64,000 nt of DNA from Rhizobium phaseoli. Its GTDB lineage: Bacteria > Pseudomonadota > Alphaproteobacteria > Rhizobiales > Rhizobiaceae. This document shows, in pieces, positions 44,798 to 53,305 of the stretch. Under the pieces are notes generated by a model. That model made no database searches and was not told the DNA's origin. It saw only the letters and a list, made by a program, of their open reading frames with translations. The position numbers were made by a program, and so were the translations under genes. Position 1 is the stretch's first letter. Each line of letters begins with the position of its first letter. The DNA lies in assembly GCF_003985125.1 (NCBI RefSeq), contig NZ_ML133573.1, forward strand, positions 1-64,000. The letters are read 5' to 3'.

Positions 44798-45538
44798 ATG
44801 CGCTTTGCCGCCATCGCCGATATCCACGGCAACCACCTGGCGCTCGAGGCGGTGCTCGCCGATATTCGCGCGGAAGGCATTAGGGAGATCGTCAATCTCG
44901 GTGATGTCTTCAGCGGACCGCTGGAGGCAGGCCGAACAGCGGATCTGCTGATGCCGCTCGGCCTGACCACGGTGCGCGGCAATCACGACCGGTATCTGAT
45001 CGAGCAGGATGCAGCTTCCATGCATGCTTCGGATGCGGCGGCCTATCGGCAATTGTCGCCATCGCAGCTCGACTGGCTGCGCAGCCTGCCAGTCGATGCC
45101 GTCTATCGCGGCGAGGTCTATCTCTGCCATGCAACGCCGAAAGACGACAATCTCTACTGGCTGGAGTCCGTCTCGCCAGAGGGCATTGTTTTCCCGAAGC
45201 CGATCGAAGCGATCGAGGCGCTGGCCGAGGGTATCGACCTGCCGCTGATCCTCTGCGGCCACAGCCATCTCCCGCGCGCTGTTCGTCTCTCCGACGGCCG
45301 GCTGATCGTCAATCCCGGCAGCGTCGGCTGCCCAGCCTATGACGACAGTCTGCCCTGTTACCACAAGGTCGAAGCCGGCCATCCGCTGGCCGGCTATGCC
45401 ATTCTGGAAAAGGCGCCCGCGGGATGGACGTGGCAGTTTCGGAACGTCGCCTATGACAATCTTGTGATGTCGAGACTGGCGGCGGAAAACCGCCGGCCCG
45501 ACTGGGCGAGTGGGCTGGCGACCGGCTGGCTGCGGTAG
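44798..45538 (+). CDS. Calcineurin-like metallophosphoesterase (YfcE type)
   Basis: The 246-residue protein has the full metal-binding set of this fold: DIHGN (8-12), GDVFSGP, GNHDRY, CHATP and GHSHLPR. It cleaves phosphodiesters or phosphoesters; the substrate is unknown. It starts at the base after the uraH stop, so it is the last gene of the ureide transcription unit. A link to purine metabolism is inferred from position only. Confidence 0.85.
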   Translation: MRFAAIADIHGNHLALEAVLADIRAEGIREIVNLGDVFSGPLEAGRTADLLMPLGLTTVRGNHDRYLIEQDAASMHASDAAAYRQLSPSQLDWLRSLPVDAVYRGEVYLCHATPKDDNLYWLESVSPEGIVFPKPIEAIEALAEGIDLPLILCGHSHLPRAVRLSDGRLIVNPGSVGCPAYDDSLPCYHKVEAGHPLAGYAILEKAPAGWTWQFRNVAYDNLVMSRLAAENRRPDWASGLATGWLR

Positions 45539-45559
45539 CCGGCCGGTTTCGCGCATGAT

Positions 45560-45658
45560 TAAAGCGCGTCGCATCAAATTTGATTCATGCGACGCGCTTT
45601 AGCTCTTTGTTTTTATGCATGTCGTTGTCACCGCTGTACACTTCCGAGCGACATGCAT
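45560..45658. repeat. Double-hairpin intergenic repeat, likely bidirectional terminator
   Basis: Two perfect inverted repeats lie in tandem between convergent genes: TAAAGCGCGTCGCAT with its complement (45560-45574 and 45587-45601, 12-base loop caaatttgattc), then ATGCATGTCG with CGACATGCAT (45615-45624 and 45649-45658). T-rich sequence lies between them. I recognise this composite as a dispersed Rhizobium intergenic element. Only one copy is in this window. Confidence 0.8.
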
Positions 45659-45665
45659 CAGAAGA

Positions 45666-47387
45666 TTACTCCTTCGGAGGTGCAGCGGCGATAACCGCCT
45701 GCGCCGGTGCGGCGGGCGCGGCCGGTACGACGGGCGAGGCGGCGGGCTTGGCGCTGTCGAGATTGCCAAGCAGGGATGAAATCGCATTATCGCCTTCAAA
45801 GCCCGCCTCCTTCAACAGCTTGTCGAGGATCGGCTTGTTGGCCTGGTAGGCGAGCAGCTGACCGGCCAGCCCGTCGCCCATGCCGATACCGCTGTCGCCG
45901 TTCGCGCCGCCGCGGCCGAGCATGCCACCGGTGTCGAAGATCCTGATGTCGGAGATCTTTTCGATCGGCTTGACCGCCTCGGCAAGCGCTTCGGGAATGA
46001 TGCGAATGCGCTCGCGGGTGATTTCGAACTCGATGATGGTCTGGCTGAGCTTGTTGCGGGCCTCGTTGAGCAGGGCCTCGCTTTCAGCTTGAGCCCGGCC
46101 GGTTTCGAGAATGCCCTTTGCCTTGATGATCGCCGCATCCGCTTCGGCGGTCGCGAGCGTCTTGATGGCTTCCGCCTGGTCGATTGCAGCCTGCTTCTCG
46201 GCCTCGGCGCCGACCGTTACGGCAGTCGCTTCGGTTTCGGCTTTCTTGCGCGCGTCGATCACGGCGATCTGCTTTTCGCGTTCGGCGATCTCGATCGCCT
46301 TGGCGGTGCCGACCTTTTCCTCTGCCGCGATCGCGGTAGCGCGGGCCGTTTCGGCAGCCGCCTTCGCCTCGGACTCTTCGCGGCTCTTGTTGGCAACGGC
46401 GATGGCGCTTTCCTGGGCGACGATCTGAAGGTCGCGCTTGGCTTCGGTATCACGCTGCTGGACGGCGCGGGCCGCATCGATGTTCGCGCTTTCGCGGGCT
46501 TGCTTGGCAGCTGCCTCGCGTTCGGCGATCGCCTGCTCGGAGGCGATGCGGGCTTCCTCTTCGGCACGTTTTGCCGCTTGCTCCTGCTGAGCGGTTTCGG
46601 CGCGCGTCGCGGCGGATTTATTGGCGATGTCGCGTTCCTGGCTGAGCTCGGCTTCCCGCTTCGTCCGCTCGATGGCGAGCGACTGCTGGCGGGCCTCGAG
46701 ATCCTTCTGCGCAATGGCGACTTCGGTGTCGCGGACGATTTCGTTGCGCTCCTTCTTGCGGCTCTCGGTGATGCGGGTCAGTGCCGCCAGACCCTGTGCA
46801 TCGAAGAAGTTGTTGGCGTTGAAATGCTTGATATCGGTCTGGTCGAGGCGCGTCAGCGACACGGATTCGAGTTCGAGACCGTTCGATTGGAGATCGGCGC
46901 CCACCGCTTCCTGCACCGCCTTGACGAAATCCATGCGCTGCTCCTGCAACGCGTCGAGGTTCATCGTCGCTGCGACCGAGCGAAGGCCGTCGACGAATTT
47001 CGCCTCGATCAGGATGCGCAGTGCCTCGGCGTCATTGGTGCGGCTGCCGAGCGTCTGGGCGGCAAGCGCGATCGAGGAGGCGTCCGGCTTCACACGCACA
47101 TAGAATTCGGCGCCGATATCGACCCGCATGCGGTCCTTGGTGATGAGCGCATCGCCTTCGCCGCGGCGGACTTCGAGGCGCAGCGTCTTCAGGTTTACCC
47201 TGGCGATCGAGTGGAAGATCGGCAGGACGACAGAGCCGCCGTCGAGCACGACTTTCTGACCGCCGAGACCGGTGCGGACATAGGCCTCGTCACGGCTGGA
47301 GCGCGTGTAAAGCGAGGCGAGAACAAAGCCGATGCCGAAGATCAGAACGATGCTAATGCCGGCCGGTAGAAGAATGTCGTACATCAT
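45666..47387 (-). CDS. Flotillin-family membrane protein (YqiK type)
   Basis: This 573-residue flotillin has one N-terminal membrane anchor (residues ~5-28), a PHB/SPFH domain (~45-215, with DRMRVDIGAEFYVRV and LELESVSLTRLDQTDIKHF), and a long Ala/Glu/Lys coiled coil (~220-450) rich in EA repeats. It ends in an Ala/Pro tail. Flotillins scaffold membrane microdomains. The start (ATG-ATG at 47387/47384) overlaps the yqiJ-like stop, so the two are coupled, the arrangement known for E. coli YqiJ-YqiK. It is the last gene of the PspA-YqiJ-YqiK operon. Confidence 0.92.
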   Translation of the reverse strand: MMYDILLPAGISIVLIFGIGFVLASLYTRSSRDEAYVRTGLGGQKVVLDGGSVVLPIFHSIARVNLKTLRLEVRRGEGDALITKDRMRVDIGAEFYVRVKPDASSIALAAQTLGSRTNDAEALRILIEAKFVDGLRSVAATMNLDALQEQRMDFVKAVQEAVGADLQSNGLELESVSLTRLDQTDIKHFNANNFFDAQGLAALTRITESRKKERNEIVRDTEVAIAQKDLEARQQSLAIERTKREAELSQERDIANKSAATRAETAQQEQAAKRAEEEARIASEQAIAEREAAAKQARESANIDAARAVQQRDTEAKRDLQIVAQESAIAVANKSREESEAKAAAETARATAIAAEEKVGTAKAIEIAEREKQIAVIDARKKAETEATAVTVGAEAEKQAAIDQAEAIKTLATAEADAAIIKAKGILETGRAQAESEALLNEARNKLSQTIIEFEITRERIRIIPEALAEAVKPIEKISDIRIFDTGGMLGRGGANGDSGIGMGDGLAGQLLAYQANKPILDKLLKEAGFEGDNAISSLLGNLDSAKPAASPVVPAAPAAPAQAVIAAAPPKE

Positions 47388-48031
47388 GGCTGCTCCCTGA
47401 AAGATTGATTGTTTGCACCGATGGGATCCATCAGTGCTGGAATAGCGATAAACACATCTGCCTTGCGATCGACGAGGAGAACCTGCGTGCCGATCTTCAG
47501 CGGCTCCTGGCCCTTGGCCGCCTTGGCTCTCAGAACATGCCAGTTCCCGTGCTGGTCCTTGACCCGGACGCGGCCGGGCAGTCCCTGGTCGAGCGGCCCA
47601 AGCGACACTTCTCCGGTCCGGCCGATGAGGGTGTCGAGATCGACGGCATAGGTCTCGTCGTGCGGGACGATCCGCGCCACCGTCCGGCTCGATGCCCTGA
47701 CCATGGGGAAGGTGACCGTCAAGGCGGGAACGACGGCGACGGCGGCCGGCAGCGGCGCCCAGAACGCGCCGGCGACCGCCTGTACTGCAAAACCGGCAAT
47801 AGCGAAGAAGCCGAGCGCCATCATCAGGAGAATGAGCAGGGGGACGCCGCCGACATTGAGCCAGGAGAGGTAACCGGCAAAACCGTCATGGCCGTTGAAA
47901 TCCGGTTTTCCGAGAAGCTCCGTGATCGAAAAACCCATGACGGTCGCGAGCATCTCGATCACGGTGAGGCCGGCAAGCACGGCGGCGGCGATCGCGAAGG
48001 GAAGGCATTCAGGAGCGAGAAAAAGTCCCAT
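47384..48031 (-). CDS. YqiJ-type inner-membrane protein with OB-fold (NfeD-like)
   Basis: The 215-residue protein has three to four membrane spans (about residues 8-30, 55-80 and 82-108), then a soluble C-terminal beta-barrel (about 125-205: GRTGEVSLGPLDQGLPGRVRVKDQHGNWHV) of the OB-fold type. YqiJ and NfeD-like proteins partner flotillins. It lies five bases after the PspA stop and overlaps the flotillin start by four bases. Confidence 0.88.
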   Translation of the reverse strand: MGLFLAPECLPFAIAAAVLAGLTVIEMLATVMGFSITELLGKPDFNGHDGFAGYLSWLNVGGVPLLILLMMALGFFAIAGFAVQAVAGAFWAPLPAAVAVVPALTVTFPMVRASSRTVARIVPHDETYAVDLDTLIGRTGEVSLGPLDQGLPGRVRVKDQHGNWHVLRAKAAKGQEPLKIGTQVLLVDRKADVFIAIPALMDPIGANNQSFREQP

Positions 48032-48036
48032 CGGCG

Positions 48037-48687
48037 TTACCGGTTATCCGCCTTGAAACGCGCAAGGCGGGCTTCGATCGCCTGCTCGCGGTGCAATCGG
48101 TCGAGTTCGTCTAGTTCGGAACTGTGAGCGTTTTCGCCGGATGGAACGCCGGTCAGCCGCGAGACCGCCGCGGCGGCGCGGGCAGCACCGGCGCCCGGCG
48201 TCGGCCTGCCGTGGCCGGCCAGAGCCTCTTCGGGATGCCTGGCGATGCTGCGCTTGAAATCGGCAAGGCGGGCGTCGGCCTCGCGGCGGGTGGCGAGCAC
48301 CGCCTGCAGGGCTTTCTGGCCCTCATCCACCTGCTCGCTCGCATCGGCCAGCGCCTTGTCGAGTGCTGCGATCTGGGATTCGAGATCGATCTGACGAGCA
48401 ACGCCGGCCTTTGCGAGGTCTTCGCGATGCGAGGTGATGGCCAGGCGGATCTTCTCATCGAGGGCATTCATGTCTTCGACGATTTCGTCCTTGCGGCTCT
48501 GGATGCGGTATTCCTCGGCCCGCGCCCTACCGAGATCGGCGCGGGCTTCCTCCGCCGCCGCGTCGATCTCACGGATCGCCTGTTCGATGACGGCGATCTT
48601 GTTGGCGCCTTCCGCTTTGTCGATCGCTGCATTGGCGATGCCCGCGATCAGGCGACCCATGCGTGAAAGAATGCCTTCATTCGTCAT
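48037..48687 (-). CDS. PspA/IM30-family protein (internal-start product)
   Basis: The 216-residue protein begins MTNEGILSRMGRLIAGIANA and is almost entirely helical coiled coil, as in PspA/IM30/Vipp1 proteins that bind and stabilise stressed membranes. A GGAGGA site four bases before the ATG at 48687 makes this start strong. The reading frame, however, stays open upstream for a further 163 codons that encode a separate TnpB-like domain, so the same gene may also yield a longer protein. It is followed by YqiJ- and YqiK-like genes, indicating a membrane-integrity operon. Confidence 0.85.
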   Translation of the reverse strand: MTNEGILSRMGRLIAGIANAAIDKAEGANKIAVIEQAIREIDAAAEEARADLGRARAEEYRIQSRKDEIVEDMNALDEKIRLAITSHREDLAKAGVARQIDLESQIAALDKALADASEQVDEGQKALQAVLATRREADARLADFKRSIARHPEEALAGHGRPTPGAGAARAAAAVSRLTGVPSGENAHSSELDELDRLHREQAIEARLARFKADNR

Positions 48688-49176
48688 GTTTTCCTCCATC
48701 CGAGCGGAATTCGGCGTGACGCCGATGTTAATCTCGTAGCGATCGTGGTTCGCTACAAGGTATGCGGGAAAAATACTCTCCCATCCCCTGGAATAACCGG
48801 CGACATCGAAAGGCACGGCAACGCGCCCGTGCACCGTGGCGATGGTCAGGTCCGAGGGGCCTTTTATGGCGAAGAGCTTGTCGTCGAGCGGCAGCTGCAG
48901 AGGCTCGGGGATAACGCCCCGATTGGCGGCGAAATCGCGAAGGCCGAGCGTCACCAGCCGCGCCGGCAGGCCCGTCTGCTCGCGGACGGTCTCATAGGCC
49001 AGATCATGCAGGACGACGAGATTGGCGCCGGCCTTGTCGTCGATGAGCTCGCTCAGGATGTCGATCATCTTGCGATAGGCGGCAATGGTGTCGTCCAGCG
49101 CCTGCCGGGCCTGATCGTCAGGCGCCAGCTGGTAGCGCAATAGCGATGGATGCGGTGTCTTGCTCGTCGGTGCCAT
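48037..49176 (-). CDS. TnpB N-terminal-like domain in frame with PspA (long product)
   Basis: Starting at the ATG at 49176 the frame gives 379 residues. The first 163 resemble the N-terminal region of IS605/IS1341-type TnpB: LLRYQLAPDDQARQALDDTI, then helices with LAYETVREQTGLPARLVTLG, then the beta-barrel part LDDKLFAIKG, LTIATVHGRVAVPF and AYLVANHDRYEINIGV. TnpB proteins have comparable TYRDVREEFGLSANLA- and VSLTTLDGRVRVPL-type segments. The RuvC and zinc-ribbon parts are absent, and the PspA sequence follows without a stop. The 49176 start has no strong ribosome site. It may be a true fusion, or a separate upstream gene whose stop was lost. Nuclease activity is not expected; nucleic-acid binding is possible. 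Confidence 0.6.
   Translation of the reverse strand: MAPTSKTPHPSLLRYQLAPDDQARQALDDTIAAYRKMIDILSELIDDKAGANLVVLHDLAYETVREQTGLPARLVTLGLRDFAANRGVIPEPLQLPLDDKLFAIKGPSDLTIATVHGRVAVPFDVAGYSRGWESIFPAYLVANHDRYEINIGVTPNSARMEENMTNEGILSRMGRLIAGIANAAIDKAEGANKIAVIEQAIREIDAAAEEARADLGRARAEEYRIQSRKDEIVEDMNALDEKIRLAITSHREDLAKAGVARQIDLESQIAALDKALADASEQVDEGQKALQAVLATRREADARLADFKRSIARHPEEALAGHGRPTPGAGAARAAAAVSRLTGVPSGENAHSSELDELDRLHREQAIEARLARFKADNR
48688..48697 (-). promoter_or_regulatory. Internal ribosome-binding site for PspA
   Basis: On the minus strand GGAGGAAAAC directly precedes the ATG at 48687, inside the longer open frame. It is a near-ideal site and decides the short PspA start. It implies two nested products, since no stop codon separates it from the upstream domain. 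Confidence 0.8.
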
Positions 49177-49369
49177 GGATAAAACATAAAGCACCGCTTT
49201 TGTGCTTTCAAGAAGGGGGTGCAAATAAATACAACCTTTGTTCAAGGTGCGGTTGGAGGGATGGAGGATCAGAAGATGTGCTTGCCAAGCAGCTCGCAAA
49301 AAGCAGCGTTCGACTCAGTTTCCGGATGACGTTGTCAGGGGAAGAAAGGCAGCAGATCGGCTCCGCTTC

Positions 49370-49981
49370 CTATTGAGCGGCCGTGCGCGCCTCGCGAATG
49401 CCGGCGCTGATACGATTGACGATCGTCCATACGAGAAGGAGCGCCATCACTGCCCAAAGCCACGCAGTCCAGGCTGCAAACGTACCGCCAACGGCGACAA
49501 AGATGCCGAGCGCACCGAAAACTACTGCACGGTCGCTCTTGCCCAGTGGCCCGTCGTAACGCCGGCTTGCGCCGACCGTTTGACCCAATACGCCGGCAAA
49601 TTCCGTCAACACCGAGAGGAATATCACAGCCATTGCCGGCATCGGGCCGTTCGGATCGATCAGCGCAAACGGCAGATACAGAGCAATATCCGACACGACA
49701 TCGCCGATCTCGTTGAGATACGCGCCCAAAATGCTCTTCTGCCCGTGTTCGCGCGCGAGCATGCCGTCAATGGCATTGAGGCCCATGCGCAGGAGAAACC
49801 AGATTGGCACCAGCAGGAACCACTGCGGCAGCGGAACAACGCTCAAGAAAACGCCAAGTGCAACCGAGACGGCCGCGGCAACTGATGTCACCTGATTGGC
49901 GGTGACGCCTCGAGCCGCCAACGCGCGCACCAGAGGGCGAAGGATGTTCTGAAACCGGGACTTCAATTGATAAACAGACAT
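49370..49981 (-). CDS. CDP-alcohol phosphatidyltransferase family protein (YnbA-like)
   Basis: The 203-residue integral membrane protein has about six spans. It carries the CDP-alcohol phosphotransferase motif in a variant form: N69-A-I-D72-G73-x2-A76-R77-x8-G86-x3-N90-x3-D94. Two of the four metal-binding Asp (the first and third) are Asn here. The ATG at 49981 follows GAGGT. It is divergent from genes resembling E. coli ynbC and ynbD, and YnbA is the matching family in that cluster. It may transfer a phospho-alcohol to a lipid, but the Asn substitutions leave activity uncertain. Confidence 0.82.
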   Translation of the reverse strand: MSVYQLKSRFQNILRPLVRALAARGVTANQVTSVAAAVSVALGVFLSVVPLPQWFLLVPIWFLLRMGLNAIDGMLAREHGQKSILGAYLNEIGDVVSDIALYLPFALIDPNGPMPAMAVIFLSVLTEFAGVLGQTVGASRRYDGPLGKSDRAVVFGALGIFVAVGGTFAAWTAWLWAVMALLLVWTIVNRISAGIREARTAAQ

Positions 49982-50113
49982 GCTACCTCGGTGGAGTTTC
50001 GTGGCGTCAGAAAATCTATCCCAGTTCCGGCAATGCAGAACGTCATCCTTGTGGGGAAGCCGATACTTCATATCGGTTCTCGTACAGGGCTTACATTTGC
50101 GACTAGACTTTTG

Positions 50114-50132
50114 CAATGAATGCAAATCATTG
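50114..50132. promoter_or_regulatory. Dyad in the divergent ynbA/ynbC promoter
   Basis: CAATGA-atgcaaa-TCATTG (6-7-6) lies about 50 bases upstream of the YnbC-like start and 130 bases upstream of the YnbA-like start. It is a candidate shared operator, with no known family match. Confidence 0.4.
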
Positions 50133-50181
50133 TTTCCGCCAGTAGTTGCAACCCATCAATCGATCAGAATTGGAGTAGACC

Positions 50182-51966
50182 GTGCTGGAAGCCGCCGACA
50201 GTTGGCAACCGTCCCCGAGCGTGAGGCCGATGCGTGAATCCGAATTCGTGTCGCACGATGGCACGCGACTATTTTATCGGACATGGCCTGCGACCAGTGC
50301 GGCACCGAAGGGTGCAATCATTCTTCTCCATCGCGGTCACGAGCACAGCGGCCGCGTCGCCCATCTTGCCACCGAGCTCGGCCTCGATGATTTTGCCTTC
50401 TACGCCTGGGACGCACGCGGCCATGGGCGCTCGCCGGGCGAGCGCGGCTACTCGCCATCCTTCGCGGCGTCGGTACGTGACCTCGATTGCTTCGTCCGCC
50501 ATGTCAGCGAGACGAGCGGCACTGCCATTGAAAACATCGCGGTCATCGCGCAGAGCGTCGGCGCTGTCCTCGCCACCACCTGGGTGCACGATTATGCGCC
50601 GCAAATCCGTGGGCTCGTGCTCGCCTCACCGGCCTTCAGCGTCAAGCTCTACGTGCCTTTTGCCAGGGAAGGCATTGCACTCTGGGAAAAGCTCAAAGGG
50701 AAATTCTTCGTCAATTCCTATGTCAAGGCGCGGTTTCTGACGCATGATCCCGAGCGCATCGCCTCCTTTGAAGCAGACCCGCTGATCACACGCCCGATTG
50801 CCTCCAACATTCTGTTGCAGCTTTATGAAGCGGCAGCCCGGGTCGTCGAAGACGCCCGCGCCATCACCGTTCCGACCCAACTGCTGATCTCCGGCAGTGA
50901 CTGGGTGGTGCGACACGCGCCGCAGCACCGCTTCTACGAAAATCTCGGCAGCTGCATCAAGGAGCGGCATGTGCTTGCCGGCTTCTATCATGACACACTC
51001 GGTGAGAAGGATCGCGCGATTGCGCTCGCCGAGGTCCGCCGTTTTATCGATGCGCGGTTTTCCGAGCCCCGGGCGCCTGCCGATCTTAGCGCTGCCCATG
51101 TCCAGGGCTATACCAAGGATGAGGCTGACCGGCTCGCGAGCCCTCTCGACGCCACGTCTCCCCGCGGCATCTACTGGGCGCTCAGCCGTCTCAACATCAG
51201 GCTCGGCGCGCTGGTGTCGGAAGGCATAAAGACTGGGGTCAAGACCGGTTTCGATTCCGGCTCGACGCTCGATTACGTCTATGAGAACCAGCCGCGAGGG
51301 CTCGGTCCCGGCGGGCGGTTGATCGACAAGGTGTTTCTCGAGGCGATCGGCTGGCGCGGCATCAGGCAGCGCAAGCTGCATTTGCAGGAACTGATCGAGC
51401 ATGGCCTGCAGCGCCTGAAAGCAGCGAGCCGCAGCACCCACATGCTCGACATAGCGGCCGGGCACGGACGTTACGTCCTTGATGCGATCGAGGCGGCTGG
51501 CGTGCGCCCCGATAGTGCGCGGTTGCAGGATTATTCCCCCATCAACGTCGACGCCGGCCGCAACAGCATCGCCACGCGCGACCTCGATGATTTCGTCAGC
51601 TTTCGCCAGCAGGATGCCTTTGACGGCGAGGGGCTGGCTGCAATCACGCCGGCTCCGGATCTCGCAATCGTCTCCGGCCTTTACGAGCTTTTCTCCGACA
51701 ATAGGATGATCGCAACGTCGCTCAACGGGATCGCCCGCGCGATGCAGCCCGGCGGTCTGCTCATCTACACCAACCAGCCATGGCATCCACAGCTGGAGAT
51801 GATCGCCCGCGCCCTGACCTCCCACCGCGGCGGCCAAGCATGGGTGATGCGGCGGCGGACGCAAGAAGAAATGGACCAACTGGTCGCCGCAGCCGGTTTC
51901 CGCAAGCTCGAACAGCGCATCGACCAGTGGGGCATTTTCACCGTCTCGCTGGCGGAAAGAATTTGA
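50182..51966 (+). CDS. Alpha/beta-hydrolase fused to SAM methyltransferase (YnbC-like)
   Basis: The 594-residue protein joins two enzymes. Residues ~15-300 are a serine lysophospholipase-like alpha/beta hydrolase: LLHRGHEHSGRV, AWDARGHGRSPGERG, nucleophile elbow AQSVGA (the first Gly of GxSxG is Ala). Residues ~320-594 are a methyltransferase with the SAM loop MLDIAAGHGRYVLD and LAIVSGLYELFSDN. The fusion matches E. coli YnbC. The GTG at 50182 follows GGAG at six bases. Downstream genes follow closely. A lipid substrate is inferred from the neighbouring phosphatase and phosphotransferase genes. Confidence 0.88.
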   Translation: MLEAADSWQPSPSVRPMRESEFVSHDGTRLFYRTWPATSAAPKGAIILLHRGHEHSGRVAHLATELGLDDFAFYAWDARGHGRSPGERGYSPSFAASVRDLDCFVRHVSETSGTAIENIAVIAQSVGAVLATTWVHDYAPQIRGLVLASPAFSVKLYVPFAREGIALWEKLKGKFFVNSYVKARFLTHDPERIASFEADPLITRPIASNILLQLYEAAARVVEDARAITVPTQLLISGSDWVVRHAPQHRFYENLGSCIKERHVLAGFYHDTLGEKDRAIALAEVRRFIDARFSEPRAPADLSAAHVQGYTKDEADRLASPLDATSPRGIYWALSRLNIRLGALVSEGIKTGVKTGFDSGSTLDYVYENQPRGLGPGGRLIDKVFLEAIGWRGIRQRKLHLQELIEHGLQRLKAASRSTHMLDIAAGHGRYVLDAIEAAGVRPDSARLQDYSPINVDAGRNSIATRDLDDFVSFRQQDAFDGEGLAAITPAPDLAIVSGLYELFSDNRMIATSLNGIARAMQPGGLLIYTNQPWHPQLEMIARALTSHRGGQAWVMRRRTQEEMDQLVAAAGFRKLEQRIDQWGIFTVSLAERI

Positions 51967-51976
51967 GGGCAAGCCG

Positions 51977-53305
51977 ATGGGGCAGGCAGGTTCTCCTCTT
52001 TCCCGATCAGCGCCGGTCCTGAAGCGGGCGGCGCTCTGGCTCGCCTTCCTGGCGCCGTTCTTCTATCTGACCTATGGCGGCGCCAACTGGCTGGCTTCGC
52101 AACGCGCTCACGTGCCGAACATCGCCTTCGCATGGGAAAGGGCCATTCCGTTCCTGGCGTGGACGATCATTCCATACTGGTCGATCAACCTGTTCTACGG
52201 ACTCTGCCTGTTGATCAACACGACGCCGCGCGATGTGGATATGCTCGCAAGGCGTTATCTAACGATCCAGATAATCGCGATTGTCTGCTTCATCGCGTTT
52301 CCGCTCGAAGCAACCTTCGTACGGCCGGCCACGAGCGGCCTGCCCGGTTTCATGTTCGCCGTCCTCGGTGGTTTCGACAAGCCGTTCAACCAGGCGCCGT
52401 CGCTGCATGTCGCGCTGCTGGTGGTGATCTGGGACCATCTGCGCTGCCGGTTGCCGCGCCAAGCGCGGCTTCTCTGGCACGTCTGGTGTTTCCTGATTGG
52501 AGCCTCCGTGCTGACGACGTGGCAGCATCACGTCATGGACATACCGACCGGTATTTTGCTTGGTCTGTTCGCCGCCTGGCTTTTTCCGCGCGATGCTGCT
52601 TCCCCTCTTGCAAATTTCACTTTGAACGGCGATCCAAAGTCGCGCCGACTTGGCATCTGCTATCTGGCTTGTGCTGTCGTATTTCTCGTCCTTGCGGCGC
52701 TCTGCATCTCTCTGACCGCCGCGGCACTTCTGTTGCTCTGGCCGGCCGTTGCGCTGGCGATCGTCGCGGTCGGATATTTCGGCGCCGGCCCGCAGATATT
52801 CCAGAAAAGCGCCGATGGCCGGGCCGCGCTTGCCAGCCGCTGGCTACTGGCACCCTACCGGCTCGGCGCGACCATCAACGTTTGGCTCTGGACGCGCAAA
52901 ATGCCGGCATCCGTGGTGATTGCCGATGGCGTCCATCTCGGTCGTTTTCCCCGTCGCGACGAGGCCGACCGTTTTGCCACGGTGATCGACATGACCGGTG
53001 AATTTCAGCGCCCGAGCGGGACGCTTGCGCGCTGGTGCAGCTTTCCCGCCCTCGATCTCACCGGCCTCGACAAGATCCAGGCGCGAGCCGCGGCCGATGT
53101 CATCGAGGCTGCGCGCCACCAGGGACCGGTCCTCGTCTGCTGCGCGCTCGGTTTCCAGCGGAGCGCCTGCGTCATCGTCAGTTGGCTGGTCGGCAGCCGA
53201 CGTTGCGAGAACCCAGTCGAAGCGTTGCAGCTGATCGAACGCGCGGGGCGGCGTGTTTATCTGCCCGCGGAAACGATCCATGCTGCGACGGAGGGCGTGC
53301 AATGA
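51977..53305 (+). CDS. PAP2 phosphatase fused to dual-specificity phosphatase (YnbD-like)
   Basis: The 442-residue protein has an N-terminal membrane PAP2-type lipid phosphatase (residues ~15-290, with FNQAPSLHVAL and TTWQHHVMDIPTG as the PSxH and HxxxD motifs). A C-terminal dual-specificity phosphatase domain (~305-440) has the C-x5-R loop VCCALGFQRSA. It starts ten bases after the ynbC-like stop and overlaps the next gene by four bases (ATGA). It probably dephosphorylates a phospholipid or phosphorylated head group made by this cluster. Confidence 0.88.
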   Translation: MGQAGSPLSRSAPVLKRAALWLAFLAPFFYLTYGGANWLASQRAHVPNIAFAWERAIPFLAWTIIPYWSINLFYGLCLLINTTPRDVDMLARRYLTIQIIAIVCFIAFPLEATFVRPATSGLPGFMFAVLGGFDKPFNQAPSLHVALLVVIWDHLRCRLPRQARLLWHVWCFLIGASVLTTWQHHVMDIPTGILLGLFAAWLFPRDAASPLANFTLNGDPKSRRLGICYLACAVVFLVLAALCISLTAAALLLLWPAVALAIVAVGYFGAGPQIFQKSADGRAALASRWLLAPYRLGATINVWLWTRKMPASVVIADGVHLGRFPRRDEADRFATVIDMTGEFQRPSGTLARWCSFPALDLTGLDKIQARAAADVIEAARHQGPVLVCCALGFQRSACVIVSWLVGSRRCENPVEALQLIERAGRRVYLPAETIHAATEGVQ

